Below, in pieces: positions 32,853-42,100 of a stretch of 45,198 bases of DNA. Every line of letters starts with the position of its first letter. The first letter of the stretch is position 1. The notes below the pieces were generated by a model. That model did not search any database. It was given only the letters and a program-made list of their open reading frames with translations, and was not told where the DNA came from. The DNA is taken from contig NZ_VUOB01000001.1 of the NCBI RefSeq assembly GCF_008386585.1, positions 1 through 45,198 of the forward strand. The letters are read 5' to 3'. The position numbers were made by a program, and so were the translations under genes. The stretch comes from Solihabitans fulvus (lineage in GTDB: Bacteria; Actinomycetota; Actinomycetes; Mycobacteriales; Pseudonocardiaceae).

Positions 32853-33167
32853 ATGGCTGTGGCGCCTCCGGACGGAGCATTAGCAGTCACGGCGGATTCG
32901 CTGGGCAAGGCCGGCCAGGACGTCATGAACACCGCCGACGAGATGAACCGCAACGTTCGCGCGCACAGCGGCGCCCAGGAGGGTGACGGCGGGGCGAACC
33001 GATCCTTCGCCACGGCGCAGGCCCACGCGGACTGCGAGACCGGGTGGCAGGACGCCCTGACGGTGTTCGGCACCAAGATCGCCACCGCCGGGGACAACAT
33101 CGTGCTCAGCGCGGCGACATACCAGGGCGTCGAGAACGCCAACCAGCACCTCCTACAGCCCCGGTGA
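32853..33167 (+). CDS. WXG100-like ESX protein
   Basis: A 104-residue helical protein of ESAT-6/CFP-10 size. Two helices (ALAVTADSLGKAGQDVMNTA to about residue 45, and KIATAGDNIVLSAATYQGVE at the end) flank a turn with TGWQDAL, where WQD stands for WXG. Many WXG100-like partners are of this kind. ATG with GGAGAGGGGA upstream. Four bases separate its stop from the hydrolase gene, so the two are coupled and may be secreted as a pair. Confidence 0.75.
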   Translation: MAVAPPDGALAVTADSLGKAGQDVMNTADEMNRNVRAHSGAQEGDGGANRSFATAQAHADCETGWQDALTVFGTKIATAGDNIVLSAATYQGVENANQHLLQPR

Positions 33168-33171
33168 CGCG

Positions 33172-34809
33172 ATGATCTCGGTTCCCGATCTCCGCGACGC
33201 CGAACCCAGCATCTTCACCCGCGACGCCCAACGCTGGAAGGACCTGGCCAGTCAGGTCGCCGACCGGGACAAGCACCTTGCGAGCCTGGCGGACTGGCAG
33301 GGCGCGGCCAGCGACGCGGCCAAGGCCAACCTCGGCGAGCAGCGCAAGAAGCTTGCCGATGCCGCCGAACAGTTGGGCAAGATCCCTCCGGTGCTGACGG
33401 CGGTGGGCGACCGGCTGGACCGAGCCCAGCAGAAGCTGCGCGAGGCGACGAACACCGCACGGGACAACGGACTGGACATCCAGTCCGACGGCACGGTCAA
33501 GCCCGCCGAGTTCGTGCCCGCGCCACCGGGCAGGGACCCGTCGCCGCCGCCGATGCCGGGGCAGCCCGCGCCGTCGAGTCCGCCCAGCGCGCAGCAGGTG
33601 GCGGCACAGTTGACCACCACCGTGCAGGACCTCCTGCGGGAAGCGACCTCCGCCGACGAGGAGGCCGCCGCGGCACTGCGTCGGCTCACCGCACAGGCCA
33701 CTGGATTCGCCGTCGCCCCAGGAGATCCGACTGTCACCTCGGCCAGCGCCGCGATCCCCGCGCGAGGCACCGCGCCTGCCGAGGTGAAGAAGTGGTGGGA
33801 CTCGCTGAACCCACAGCAACAGGAATCGCTGCTGTTCGCGCACCCCGACCAGATCGGCGCGTTGGACGGCATCCCAGCGGTGTTCCGCGACCGCGCCAAT
33901 CGCGACGTGCTCGGCGAGCAACGATCTCGCCTGGACGAGGAACGCATCCGGCTGGAGAGCAAGCCCAACCGCAGCGACGACGAGAACCGTCGCCTCGACG
34001 ACCTCAAGGGCAAAATCGGCGGCCTGGACGCAGTGGCCGACCGGCTCAAGACTGCTCCCAGCAGTGACCACCCTCAGCCCTATCTGCTGGGAATCAGCAC
34101 CGACGGCAACGGACGCGCCATCGTCGCGATGGGCAACCCCGACACCGCCGCCAACGTCGCCACCTACGTGCCAGGAACCAAGGCAAGCTTGGCATCCTGC
34201 AGGGGAGACCTCCAGCGGTCCGACACGACGAGCCGTGCCGCAGAGAAGGCCGGCTCGCCGTCGACTTCGGTGATCGCCTGGATCGGCTACGACGCGCCCC
34301 AGTCGATCGTGCCCGAGGCGGCTGAGGACAAGTACGCCGACGGCGCCGAGAAGGACCTGAGTCGGTTCCAGGACGGCCTGCGCATCACCCACGAGGGACA
34401 ACCGTCGCACAACACGGTGGTTGGCCACAGCTACGGCACCACGGTGGTCGGCCACACCGCCCGCGACATGACCCTCAACGCCGACGACGTGGTGTTCGTG
34501 GCCAGCCCCGGCGTCGGCGTCTCAGACGTCCGCGACCTCCACCTCACCGGCGAGACCCCAGACCAAGTCGCCCAGCACGTGCACGCCACCGTCGCCCAGT
34601 ACGACCCGATCAACGTCTCCGCCGGCATTCACGGCCCCTCGCCGACCAACCCTTCGTTCGGCGGCACCACCTTCGACAGCAACCCCGGCGAGCCGGGGCC
34701 GTGGTACAAGCTGGGCTGGAACCCCGGCGTGCACAGCCAGTACTGGGACGACGGCAACAAGGCACTGAAGAACATGGGAGATGTCATTGCCGGAAAACCC
34801 ACCTCGTAG
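33172..34809 (+). CDS. DUF1023 alpha/beta hydrolase with WXG-like N-terminus
   Basis: A 545-residue protein. Residues 1-110 are a WXG-like helical hairpin (QRWKDLASQVADRDKHLAS, LADWQGAASDAAKANL with WQG at the turn). A Pro-rich linker and a coiled coil (about 240-290) follow. The DUF1023 alpha/beta-hydrolase domain starts near 300 (VATYVPGTKASL), with the nucleophile elbow GHSYGT (Ser420). The architecture is that of a type VII secreted esterase/lipase effector. Substrate unknown. The downstream lipoprotein gene overlaps its end by 29 bases. Confidence 0.85.
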   Translation: MISVPDLRDAEPSIFTRDAQRWKDLASQVADRDKHLASLADWQGAASDAAKANLGEQRKKLADAAEQLGKIPPVLTAVGDRLDRAQQKLREATNTARDNGLDIQSDGTVKPAEFVPAPPGRDPSPPPMPGQPAPSSPPSAQQVAAQLTTTVQDLLREATSADEEAAAALRRLTAQATGFAVAPGDPTVTSASAAIPARGTAPAEVKKWWDSLNPQQQESLLFAHPDQIGALDGIPAVFRDRANRDVLGEQRSRLDEERIRLESKPNRSDDENRRLDDLKGKIGGLDAVADRLKTAPSSDHPQPYLLGISTDGNGRAIVAMGNPDTAANVATYVPGTKASLASCRGDLQRSDTTSRAAEKAGSPSTSVIAWIGYDAPQSIVPEAAEDKYADGAEKDLSRFQDGLRITHEGQPSHNTVVGHSYGTTVVGHTARDMTLNADDVVFVASPGVGVSDVRDLHLTGETPDQVAQHVHATVAQYDPINVSAGIHGPSPTNPSFGGTTFDSNPGEPGPWYKLGWNPGVHSQYWDDGNKALKNMGDVIAGKPTS

Positions 34810-35344
34810 GGAAGTGATGGCGTCGGGCACGCGAGCGGGCCGGAGGTGGCCGATCCTGTTCGCAACGCTGGTGGTGCTGGTCAGCATCGCCTTGACGGGC
34901 TGCGGGAGCACGGGAGGATCTGTGAAGAACACCATCACCGAGCAGCAGGCGACCACTCGCGTTGAGGACTACGCGAAGCAGGTCGTCGCGGCGCTGCCCG
35001 CACAAGCACGTCCCGAGAAGTTCTCGGCCAACACCAACCAGTGCGACGACCCCACCGACAACGGTCCAAAAGGGAGAGTCATCGCGTCCTTCGAGTACGA
35101 AATCCACGATCTCCCCAGGGAGCAGTACAACAACTACTTCGACGCGCTGCGGAAGTGGTGGACCGACCACGACTTCCGGGTGCTCACCGACGACCGCCCC
35201 AAGGATATGTACATCTGGGTGGAGAACAACCAGGACGGGTTCCGGATGGCCTTGCAAGCCAACGACCTGGGCAAGCTCTATCTGACCGCGACCTCCCCCT
35301 GCGTATGGCCGAAGGGAACACCCGCGCCAGGAGCAACCGGGTAA
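34781..35344 (+). CDS. Lipoprotein, last gene of the type VII island
   Basis: A 187-residue lipoprotein. A basic N-terminus, hydrophobic core (PILFATLVVLVSIALTGC, lipobox Cys41 counting from ATG 34781) and a soluble domain with REQYNNYFDALRKWWTDHDF and DMYIWVENNQDGFRMAL, typical of small actinobacterial lipoproteins beside DUF1023 genes. Another ATG at 34817 would remove the 29-base overlap and give a shorter signal. It could be an immunity or folding partner of the hydrolase; this is inference from pairing only. Confidence 0.75.
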   Translation: MSLPENPPRREVMASGTRAGRRWPILFATLVVLVSIALTGCGSTGGSVKNTITEQQATTRVEDYAKQVVAALPAQARPEKFSANTNQCDDPTDNGPKGRVIASFEYEIHDLPREQYNNYFDALRKWWTDHDFRVLTDDRPKDMYIWVENNQDGFRMALQANDLGKLYLTATSPCVWPKGTPAPGATG

Positions 35345-35592
35345 CGCGGCAGACTCCGCAGTCAGCAGATCCCCGTCGAGCGCCTCAATCAAGCGGGGGA
35401 ACGAGCCTTCTCGATATCCTCTCCTGTAGGCAGTACGACGACCGTCTCGCCGGTGCGGCATCTGCCCCTCACTCGCACCCGGCGCCAATGAAGATCGGCA
35501 GCACGATCACGTCAATGAGGCTGTGGTTAGAACGCTCGCCTGCGTGGCGTCGGTACCGCCGGAGGCTTGTACGCCGCCGGCCGCTGGCCAAG

Positions 35593-35960
35593 TCAGCCGT
35601 TCTCCAATGCGGCAGGCCGTCGAGCCGTGTCTGCGGGTGAAGCCGACACCGGCACAGCCTCGTGTCGGTCGGCAGTGCGGGCGCGGTCGGTGTCGATGCC
35701 GGGCTTGGTGGGCATGAGCGGATGGCCGTCCAGTTCGGTGCGGGCCGCATCGAGTTGCTGGACGGCTGCGGCGAGCAGCCGGTACCGGTGCCGCTCAGCG
35801 AGAACCAGCAACGCCTTGATGATCGCCAAGACCACAACCAGCACGCCGGCGAACACCTGCGAGGCGGGCGACTTGCAGGCGGCGGCGGTGCGGGCGGCGG
35901 TGACCAACAGCGGCATCGCCGTGCCCCACCGAATCCAAGGACGCGCTCGGCAGAGCGGCC
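35593..35960 (-). pseudogene. Relaxase C-terminal remnant
   Basis: Minus-strand residues TAMPLLVTAARTAAACKSP, then ADRHR/ERHRYR, QQLDAARTELDGHPL and RARTADRHEA align all along with the C-terminal 110 residues of the intact relaxase at 42743-44311 (PLLVGAARVAATCKSP, ADRHRIR, QQLDTARAALAGHPV, NTRTADWREA). The similarity also extends past the stop. There is no N-terminal HUH domain, so this is the tail of a second, diverged relaxase gene. The upstream edge is approximate. Confidence 0.75.
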
Positions 35961-36019
35961 AGAGGGTTCGAGGCGGCCACCGTGCGACTGGCCACCCAGC
36001 TCGACGGCCGACGACCGCC

Positions 36020-36198
36020 TGCTGGACATGATGATGTCGACCAGCCTGAACGCGAGGCCGTGCATGCGCTCGCTCGCGGCGACACGGACGCCGCCCGGGA
36101 CCACCACGTCAGTGCCGACACCCACCTTCACCAGATTGCCCACACTGGACAGCGTCAACCCCGCGAACGCAGTGAACGGCGCCCACGCGACGGGGACC
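36020..36198 (-). pseudogene. Truncated membrane-protein-like ORF fused to the relaxase remnant
   Basis: Minus-strand ATG at 36198 opens a stretch with strong GC-ending codon bias (AWAPFTAFAGLTLSSVGNLV, TDVVVPGGVRVAASERMHGL, FRLVDIIMSS). It contains one hydrophobic segment, loses its coding character near 36020 and runs out of frame into the relaxase remnant. I do not recognise the family. It seems to be the start of a gene broken by rearrangement. Confidence 0.4.
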
Positions 36199-36317
36199 GC
36201 TGAGCACCAGTCCATTGCGCCGAAGGTGGGCCGCCTGCGAGGTAGCAGTTGGAGCGATGCGTTCGTCGGACTTGGTCCTACGGTTCTGTACTTGCAGGTG
36301 CTTGGGCTGCATGCGTA

Positions 36318-36350
36318 CTCGACGGCGACTGTCGGGTAGTCGCCGTCGAG
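36318..36350. promoter_or_regulatory. 13-bp inverted repeat at the hsdM promoter
   Basis: CTCGACGGCGACT (36318-36330) and AGTCGCCGTCGAG (36338-36350) are perfect arms around a 7-base loop. The right arm covers the expected -35 position of a promoter whose -10 is TAGCCT (36366-36371). Either an operator or a terminator for upstream transcription. Confidence 0.6.
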
Positions 36351-36365
36351 AGCGAGGTGATCCGA

Positions 36366-36371
36366 TAGCCT
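36366..36371 (+). promoter_or_regulatory. -10 box TAGCCT, leaderless hsdM start
   Basis: TAGCCT ends 6 bases before the GTG at 36378 and no ribosome site is present, so the hsdM message is probably leaderless. Confidence 0.45.
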
Positions 36372-36377
36372 CAACAT

Positions 36378-37895
36378 GTGATCACAGGTGAGCTGAAGAG
36401 CAAGATTGACCGGGTCTGGGACGCCTTCTGGTCCGGAGGTATCTCCAACCCGCTGGAGGTCATCGAGCAGATCACTTACTTGATGTTCATCCGCCGGCTG
36501 GACGACATCCAGACAGCCAAGGAACGCAGGGCGCTCCGGACGGACAAAGCGGTCGAAAATCCGATCTACGCCGAGGACAGTCAAGTCCTGCGCTGGTCCC
36601 GTTTCACCAACGAGGCTCCCGACAACATGCTCACCGTCGTCCGCGACGAAGTGTTCCCTTGGCTGCGCACGCTCGGCGGCGAGGATTCCACGTACTCGCA
36701 TCACATGAAGGACGCCCGCTTCACTATCTCCACACCCAATCTGCTCGCCAAGGTCGTCGACATGCTCAACGAGATCCCACTTGGTGAACGGGACACCAAA
36801 GGCGACCTGTACGAGTACATGCTTAGCAAGATTGCGACCGCTGGACAGAACGGGCAGTTCCGGACCCCACGCCACATCATCCAGTTGATCGTCGAGATGA
36901 TGGCACCGGGTCCCAAGGATGAGATCTGCGACCCGGCATGCGGTACCGCGGGCTTCCTCGTTGCCTCCGCTGAGTACGTCAATCGGACGCATCGCGAGGC
37001 CCTGCTGGAGCCTGCGCAGCGCAGGCACTTCAACGAAAGCATGTTCCACGGCTTCGACTTTGACAACACCATGCTGCGAATCGGCAGCATGAACATGCTG
37101 CTTCACGAGGTAGAGAATCCCGATATTCGCTACCGCGACTCCCTCGCGCAGAGCACCGCAAGCGAAGCGGAGAGGTACTCGCTAATCCTTGCCAACCCTC
37201 CCTTTGCTGGCAGCCTGGACTACGAGGCCACCGCGAAGGACCTGCAAGCGGTCGTAAAGACCAAGAAGACCGAACTCTTGTTCCTCGCCCTGTTCCTGCG
37301 GCTCCTGAAGCCCGGCGGGCGAGCGGCTGTCATCGTGCCGGACGGCGTGCTGTTCGGCTCCAGCAAGGCCCATAGGGACTTGCGCCGCATCCTGGTCGAG
37401 GATCACAAGCTCGACGCTGTAGTTAAGCTACCCAGTGGGGTCTTCAAGCCATACGCCGGCGTGTCTACCGCCATCCTTTTCTTCACCAAGACCAACAGCG
37501 GCGGCACGGAGAACGTCTGGTTCTATGAAGTCACTGCGGATGGCTGGAGTTTGGACGACAAACGTATCCCGCTGCTTACCGAAGGTAAGCTCGGCCCAAT
37601 TACCAGCGAAGGGCTGGACGACGCCGATCATGCTAAGAACAACTTGCCCGACGCATTGACCCGCTGGAGTCAGCGCAACGGCACCGAACAGGATCGTGCT
37701 CGAACCAAACAGAGCTTCTGCGTCCCAAAGGCCGACATCGCCGCACCCGCCTACGATCTCAGTCTCAATCGATACAAGGAGATCACCCACGAAGAGGTCA
37801 AGCATCGAAGTCCAGTCGCGATCCTAGACGAGCTCGAACGCATCGAGACCGAGATCCAGCAGGGAATGAGCGAGCTTAAGGGGCTACTGGGGTGA
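36378..37895 (+). CDS. hsdM: Type I restriction-modification methyltransferase HsdM
   Basis: A 505-residue adenine-N6 methyltransferase subunit of a type I system. The N-terminal HsdM helical domain (residues 1-130: WDAFWSGGISNPLEVIEQIT, YLMFIRRLDD) precedes the AdoMet motif DPACGTAGFLVAS (about 185) and the catalytic NPPF motif (Asn near 273). It forms M2S with HsdS and M2SR2 with HsdR. GTG start, probably leaderless. Its stop overlaps the hsdS GTG (GTGA). First gene of the hsdM-hsdS-hsdR operon. Confidence 0.95.
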   Translation: MITGELKSKIDRVWDAFWSGGISNPLEVIEQITYLMFIRRLDDIQTAKERRALRTDKAVENPIYAEDSQVLRWSRFTNEAPDNMLTVVRDEVFPWLRTLGGEDSTYSHHMKDARFTISTPNLLAKVVDMLNEIPLGERDTKGDLYEYMLSKIATAGQNGQFRTPRHIIQLIVEMMAPGPKDEICDPACGTAGFLVASAEYVNRTHREALLEPAQRRHFNESMFHGFDFDNTMLRIGSMNMLLHEVENPDIRYRDSLAQSTASEAERYSLILANPPFAGSLDYEATAKDLQAVVKTKKTELLFLALFLRLLKPGGRAAVIVPDGVLFGSSKAHRDLRRILVEDHKLDAVVKLPSGVFKPYAGVSTAILFFTKTNSGGTENVWFYEVTADGWSLDDKRIPLLTEGKLGPITSEGLDDADHAKNNLPDALTRWSQRNGTEQDRARTKQSFCVPKADIAAPAYDLSLNRYKEITHEEVKHRSPVAILDELERIETEIQQGMSELKGLLG

Positions 37896-39079
37896 GTCGT
37901 ACAACTACGCCAACTCAACATTTTCCGATTCAGCCTTTGAGCTCAGTTGTTGAATTTCTAGATCACTTGCGTCGCCCCGTAAAGGCAGGCGACCGCCCAA
38001 GCGGGAGCTACCCATACTTCGGAGCAAATGGACAACAAGGGACCATCGATGAATATCTCTTCGATGAGCCGCTAGTCCTGCTCGCCGAAGATGGAGGACA
38101 CTTCGAAAGCCCAGAGCGTGGAATCGCCTACAGGATCTCCGGAAAAACATGGGTCAACAATCATGCCCACGTACTTCGTCCGCGCGAAAATATGGACTCC
38201 GGATTCCTTTGTCGAATTCTTGAAAATCGCGACGTTACTAGATTCATTACAGGAACTACTCGTGCAAAATTGACCAAGATGGGCGCTTCGCAGATTCCCA
38301 TTCCGGTTCCCCCGGTTGATGTGCAGCACCAGATTGCGCATCTACTAGATAGCGTCGATGCACTGCGCACGAAACGTCGAGAGGCAATCTCCTTCCTCGA
38401 CGAGCTAACCAAGTCCATCTTCTTCGAAATGTTCGGCAATGTAGTCAGGAACGATCGAGGATGGAATGAATCGCAGACCCTTGGAGAAGTCGCCCACGTA
38501 ACATCGGGAATAACCAAGGGTCGAAAGATGTCAGCAGAGCCGACGCGTGCCGTTCCATTCATGGCCGTCCTCAACGTACAAGAACGACACCTCAATCTAT
38601 CCGTCGTCAAAGACATTGAAGCCACTGAGGCTGAGATTGAGAGATACCAGCTTCTGAAAGATGACCTATTGCTCACCGAAGGCGGTGATCCCGACAAGCT
38701 TGGGCGCGGCACCCTCTGGCGAAATGAACTTCCGGAGTGCATTCATCAGAACCACATATTCCGCGTTCGCCTTGAAAGAAACTCAGCGATTGAGCCAGTC
38801 TTCCTGAACTGGCTCGTAGCATCGGAAAGAGGGAGAAGGTTTTTTCTTCGTTCGGCAAAACAGACGACAGGCATCGCCTCCATTAACTCTACCCAGCTCA
38901 AACAATTCCCCCTCCTAATCCCACCTGCCGAACTTCAGCGTAGCTTCGCTCAGCGAATTGATAAGTTGGAGCAACATAAGGCATCGAATGCTACGCACCT
39001 CTCAGAGTTGGACGCCTTGTTCGCGTCTATTCGACACCGCGCGTTCCGCGGCGAGTTGTGGGACGAACCTGTCATCTAA
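37892..39079 (+). CDS. hsdS: Type I specificity subunit HsdS
   Basis: A 395-residue specificity subunit that recognises both halves of the bipartite target. TRD1 spans about residues 8-140 (SYPYFGANGQQGTIDEYLFD, ITGTTRAKLTKMGASQIPIP), followed by the helical spacer VQHQIAHLLDSVDALRTKRR. TRD2 spans about 185-345 (TLGEVAHVTSGITKGRKMS, TGIASINSTQLKQFPLLIPP) with a second spacer to the end. The gene is visibly less GC-rich than its neighbours, especially in TRD1, as expected for a shuffled, imported specificity gene. GTG start overlaps hsdM. Confidence 0.93.
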   Translation: MSRTTTPTQHFPIQPLSSVVEFLDHLRRPVKAGDRPSGSYPYFGANGQQGTIDEYLFDEPLVLLAEDGGHFESPERGIAYRISGKTWVNNHAHVLRPRENMDSGFLCRILENRDVTRFITGTTRAKLTKMGASQIPIPVPPVDVQHQIAHLLDSVDALRTKRREAISFLDELTKSIFFEMFGNVVRNDRGWNESQTLGEVAHVTSGITKGRKMSAEPTRAVPFMAVLNVQERHLNLSVVKDIEATEAEIERYQLLKDDLLLTEGGDPDKLGRGTLWRNELPECIHQNHIFRVRLERNSAIEPVFLNWLVASERGRRFFLRSAKQTTGIASINSTQLKQFPLLIPPAELQRSFAQRIDKLEQHKASNATHLSELDALFASIRHRAFRGELWDEPVI

Positions 39080-39135
39080 CGCTTCGTCCGGTCTGGCGCT
39101 GACCCGCACCCGCCGCATTTAGGAAGGGCATCACC

Positions 39136-42100
39136 GTGAGCAACTTTGGGTTCCTCAAGGCCGAGTGGCCTGACCTGCACGTTGAGGCGGTGCATGCCGA
39201 GCGGCTGGCTGTAGCCGATCCGCGGGCGTCGTGCTTCTACGCCCGCCGGACCTTGGAGCTCGCCGTCACTTGGCTCTACCAGGCCGATGGCTCACTTCAT
39301 CGTCCCTACAGGGACGACTTGGCGGCCATGATCGCGGAGCCGACTCTGGTCACAGTGGCCGGTCCGGGAATCCGAACGAAGATGGACGTCATCCGACGCC
39401 AAGGCAACACGGCGGTCCACCGACACAGCCCGGTGGCAGCGAACGACGCGATCCGCGTCGTCACCGAGCTGTTCCACGTCATGTACTGGGTCGCGCGCAC
39501 CTACTCCCGCAATCCGGCTGATCTGCCAGCTCAGGGGCTCGCGTTCAACCTAGCCGTCATTCCCCGGCCATTGTCCGCCGACGTGCGAAGGGCCAGGCTG
39601 GCCGAGCTCCAGGATCAGGCAGAACGATATGCCGCGCAAGACGCCGAACTCGCAGCCGAGCGGCAGAAGAACGAGAACCTTGACGCCGAACTCGCCGCGC
39701 TGCGAGCTGAGATCAAGGCAGCCAAGACAGCTAACGAAGCTCGGCCCGACACCCACGACTACAACGAAGCCGAGACCCGCACTCTGATCATCGACCTTCT
39801 ACTGAAGGAGGCCGGGTGGGCGCTCGACCAGCCGAACGACCGTGAGTACCCGGTCATCGGGATGCCTACCTCCGCGTCGCCATCCGGTAAAGGCAAGGTC
39901 GACTATGTCCTGTGGGATGACAACGGCAAGCCGCTCGCCCTCGTTGAGGCGAAGCGCACGACCCGCGACCCTCAGCAAGGACAACACCAAGCCGAGCTCT
40001 ACGCCGACTGCCTTAAGGATAAGTTCCAGCAGCGCCCAGTCATCTTCTGCACCAACGGCTATCGCACCTACCTGTGGGATGACGTCAACTACCCGCCGCG
40101 CGAGGTCCAAGGCTTCTACACCAAGGATGAGCTACGACTGCTGATCCAGCGCCGGGCGAGCCGGCTCACTCTGGCCAAGCTCCCCATCAACGAGCAGATT
40201 GCGGGACGGCACTACCAGTCGCACGCGATACGGCGTATCGCCGAAGCGTTCGAGAACGACGCTCAACGTCATGCCTTGCTCGTCATGGCGACCGGTTCGG
40301 GCAAGACCCGCACTGTGATCGCGTTGACCGACCTGATGATGCGGGCGAACTGGGCGAAGCGAGTCCTCTTCCTCGCCGACCGGAAAGCGCTGGTGACTCA
40401 GGCCACGAACGCGTTCAAGCAGCACTTGCCGAGCGTTCCCACTGTCAACCTGTTGACAGAAAAGGACCTCAGCGCCCGCGTGTTCGTCTCCACCTATCCG
40501 ACGTTGATGAACATGATCAACGAGGTGGACGGTAGCGGACTGCGGCGCTTCGGTCCTGGCTACTTCGACATGATCGTCGTCGATGAGGCGCACCGGTCCA
40601 TCTACCAGAAGTATGGCGCGATCTTCGACTACTTCGACGCTCTGCTCGTCGGCCTGACCGCGACCCCCAAGGACGAGATCGACCGCAACACCTATCGCCG
40701 CTTTCAACTGGAGGACGGCGTCCCCACTGACGTCTACAGCCTGGATGAGGCCGTCGCCGAGGGCTATCTTGTCGCGCCCCGCGCCGTGGACGTCCCGCTC
40801 AAGTTCCAGCGCGGCGGCATCAAGTACTCCGACCTGTCCGACGAAGACAAGGAGCGCTGGGACGAACTGGAGTGGGACGAGGACGGCAACGTCCCCGACG
40901 AGGTCACCTCCGAGGAGCTTAACAAGTATCTGTTCAATGCCGACACCGTCGACAAAGCTCTGCAGACCTTGATGACCAACGGCCTCAAGGTCGCGGGCGG
41001 CGACAGGCTCGGCAAGACCATCATCTTCGCCGCGAACAACAAGCACGCCGAATTCATCGCCGAGCGCTTCGACGTGAACTACCCCGAGTACAAGGGCCAG
41101 TTCGCCCAGGTCATCACCTACCGCAAGGACTACGCGCAGAGTCTGATCGAACAGTTCTCCGACCCCACCAGGGCTCCGCACATCGCCATCTCAGTAGACA
41201 TGCTCGACACCGGTATCGACGTACCAGAGGTCGTCAACCTGGTCTTCTTCAAACTGGTGCGCTCCAAGACCAAGTTCTGGCAGATGATCGGCCGAGGCAC
41301 GCGCCTCGCACCGGACCTGTTCGGCCCGAACCGTGACAAGACAGGCTTCCTTGTCTTCGATCTGTGCCAAAACGTCGAGTTCTTCAACCAGAATCTCATG
41401 CCAGCCGAAGGCCGGCTCGCACCCCCCTTGGGCCAGCGCTTGTTCGAACGTCGCGCCGATCTCCTCCTTGCGCTCGACCACCAGCATCCAGACTCGGTGC
41501 CGGCGGCTGAGAATGGCGACGACGGCACGACCAGCGAAACCGGTCTTCGCTGGGACCTAGCCGAACGCCTGCATCAAGAAGTCGCAAGCATGAACCCTGA
41601 CAATTTCTTGGTGCGGCCTCACCGCGAGCAGATCGATACCTTCACCGACTTCGACAGTTGGCTCAGGCTCACTCCCGAAGCTCACGCGGAGGTCGTAGAC
41701 CACCTTGCGGGCCTTCCTACTGCCTTCCGCGAGAACGACACAAGCGAAGAGGCGAAGCGGTTCGACCTACTTGCGCTGCGCCTCCAACTCGCCCTGATCA
41801 ACGCCGAGCCTGGATACTCACGGCTTCAAGCTCGTGTCCAGGAAATCGCGTCCGCACTCCTCGACCAGCTCACCATCCCTGCCGTCCGCGCTCAGCAGGA
41901 ACTCCTCGACGAACTCGCTGGCGACGAGTGGTGGCAGGACGTGACCCTGCCGATGCTGGAGACCATGCGTCGACGCATCCGCAGCCTGGTCAAGCTGATC
42001 GAGAAGACCAAGCGTGGCGCCGTCTACACCGACTTCGAGGACGAGCTGGGCGAATTGACCGCCGCATCGCTGCGCGGCATGGAGACCGGCGCTGATCTCA

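Larger units (their letters stand above)
35345..36377. other. Degenerate junction between type VII island and restriction system
   Basis: About 1 kb without an intact gene. It holds a relaxase C-terminal remnant (35593-35960, minus), a truncated minus ORF with good codon bias (about 36020-36198) and the inverted repeat before hsdM. It looks like the scar of an older element. Confidence 0.65.

Noticed and set aside
32659..32986. Plus-strand ORFs of 74 and 106 codons in the divergent type VII promoter region
   Set aside because: Arg-rich, overlapping each other and the WXG-like gene, no ribosome site.
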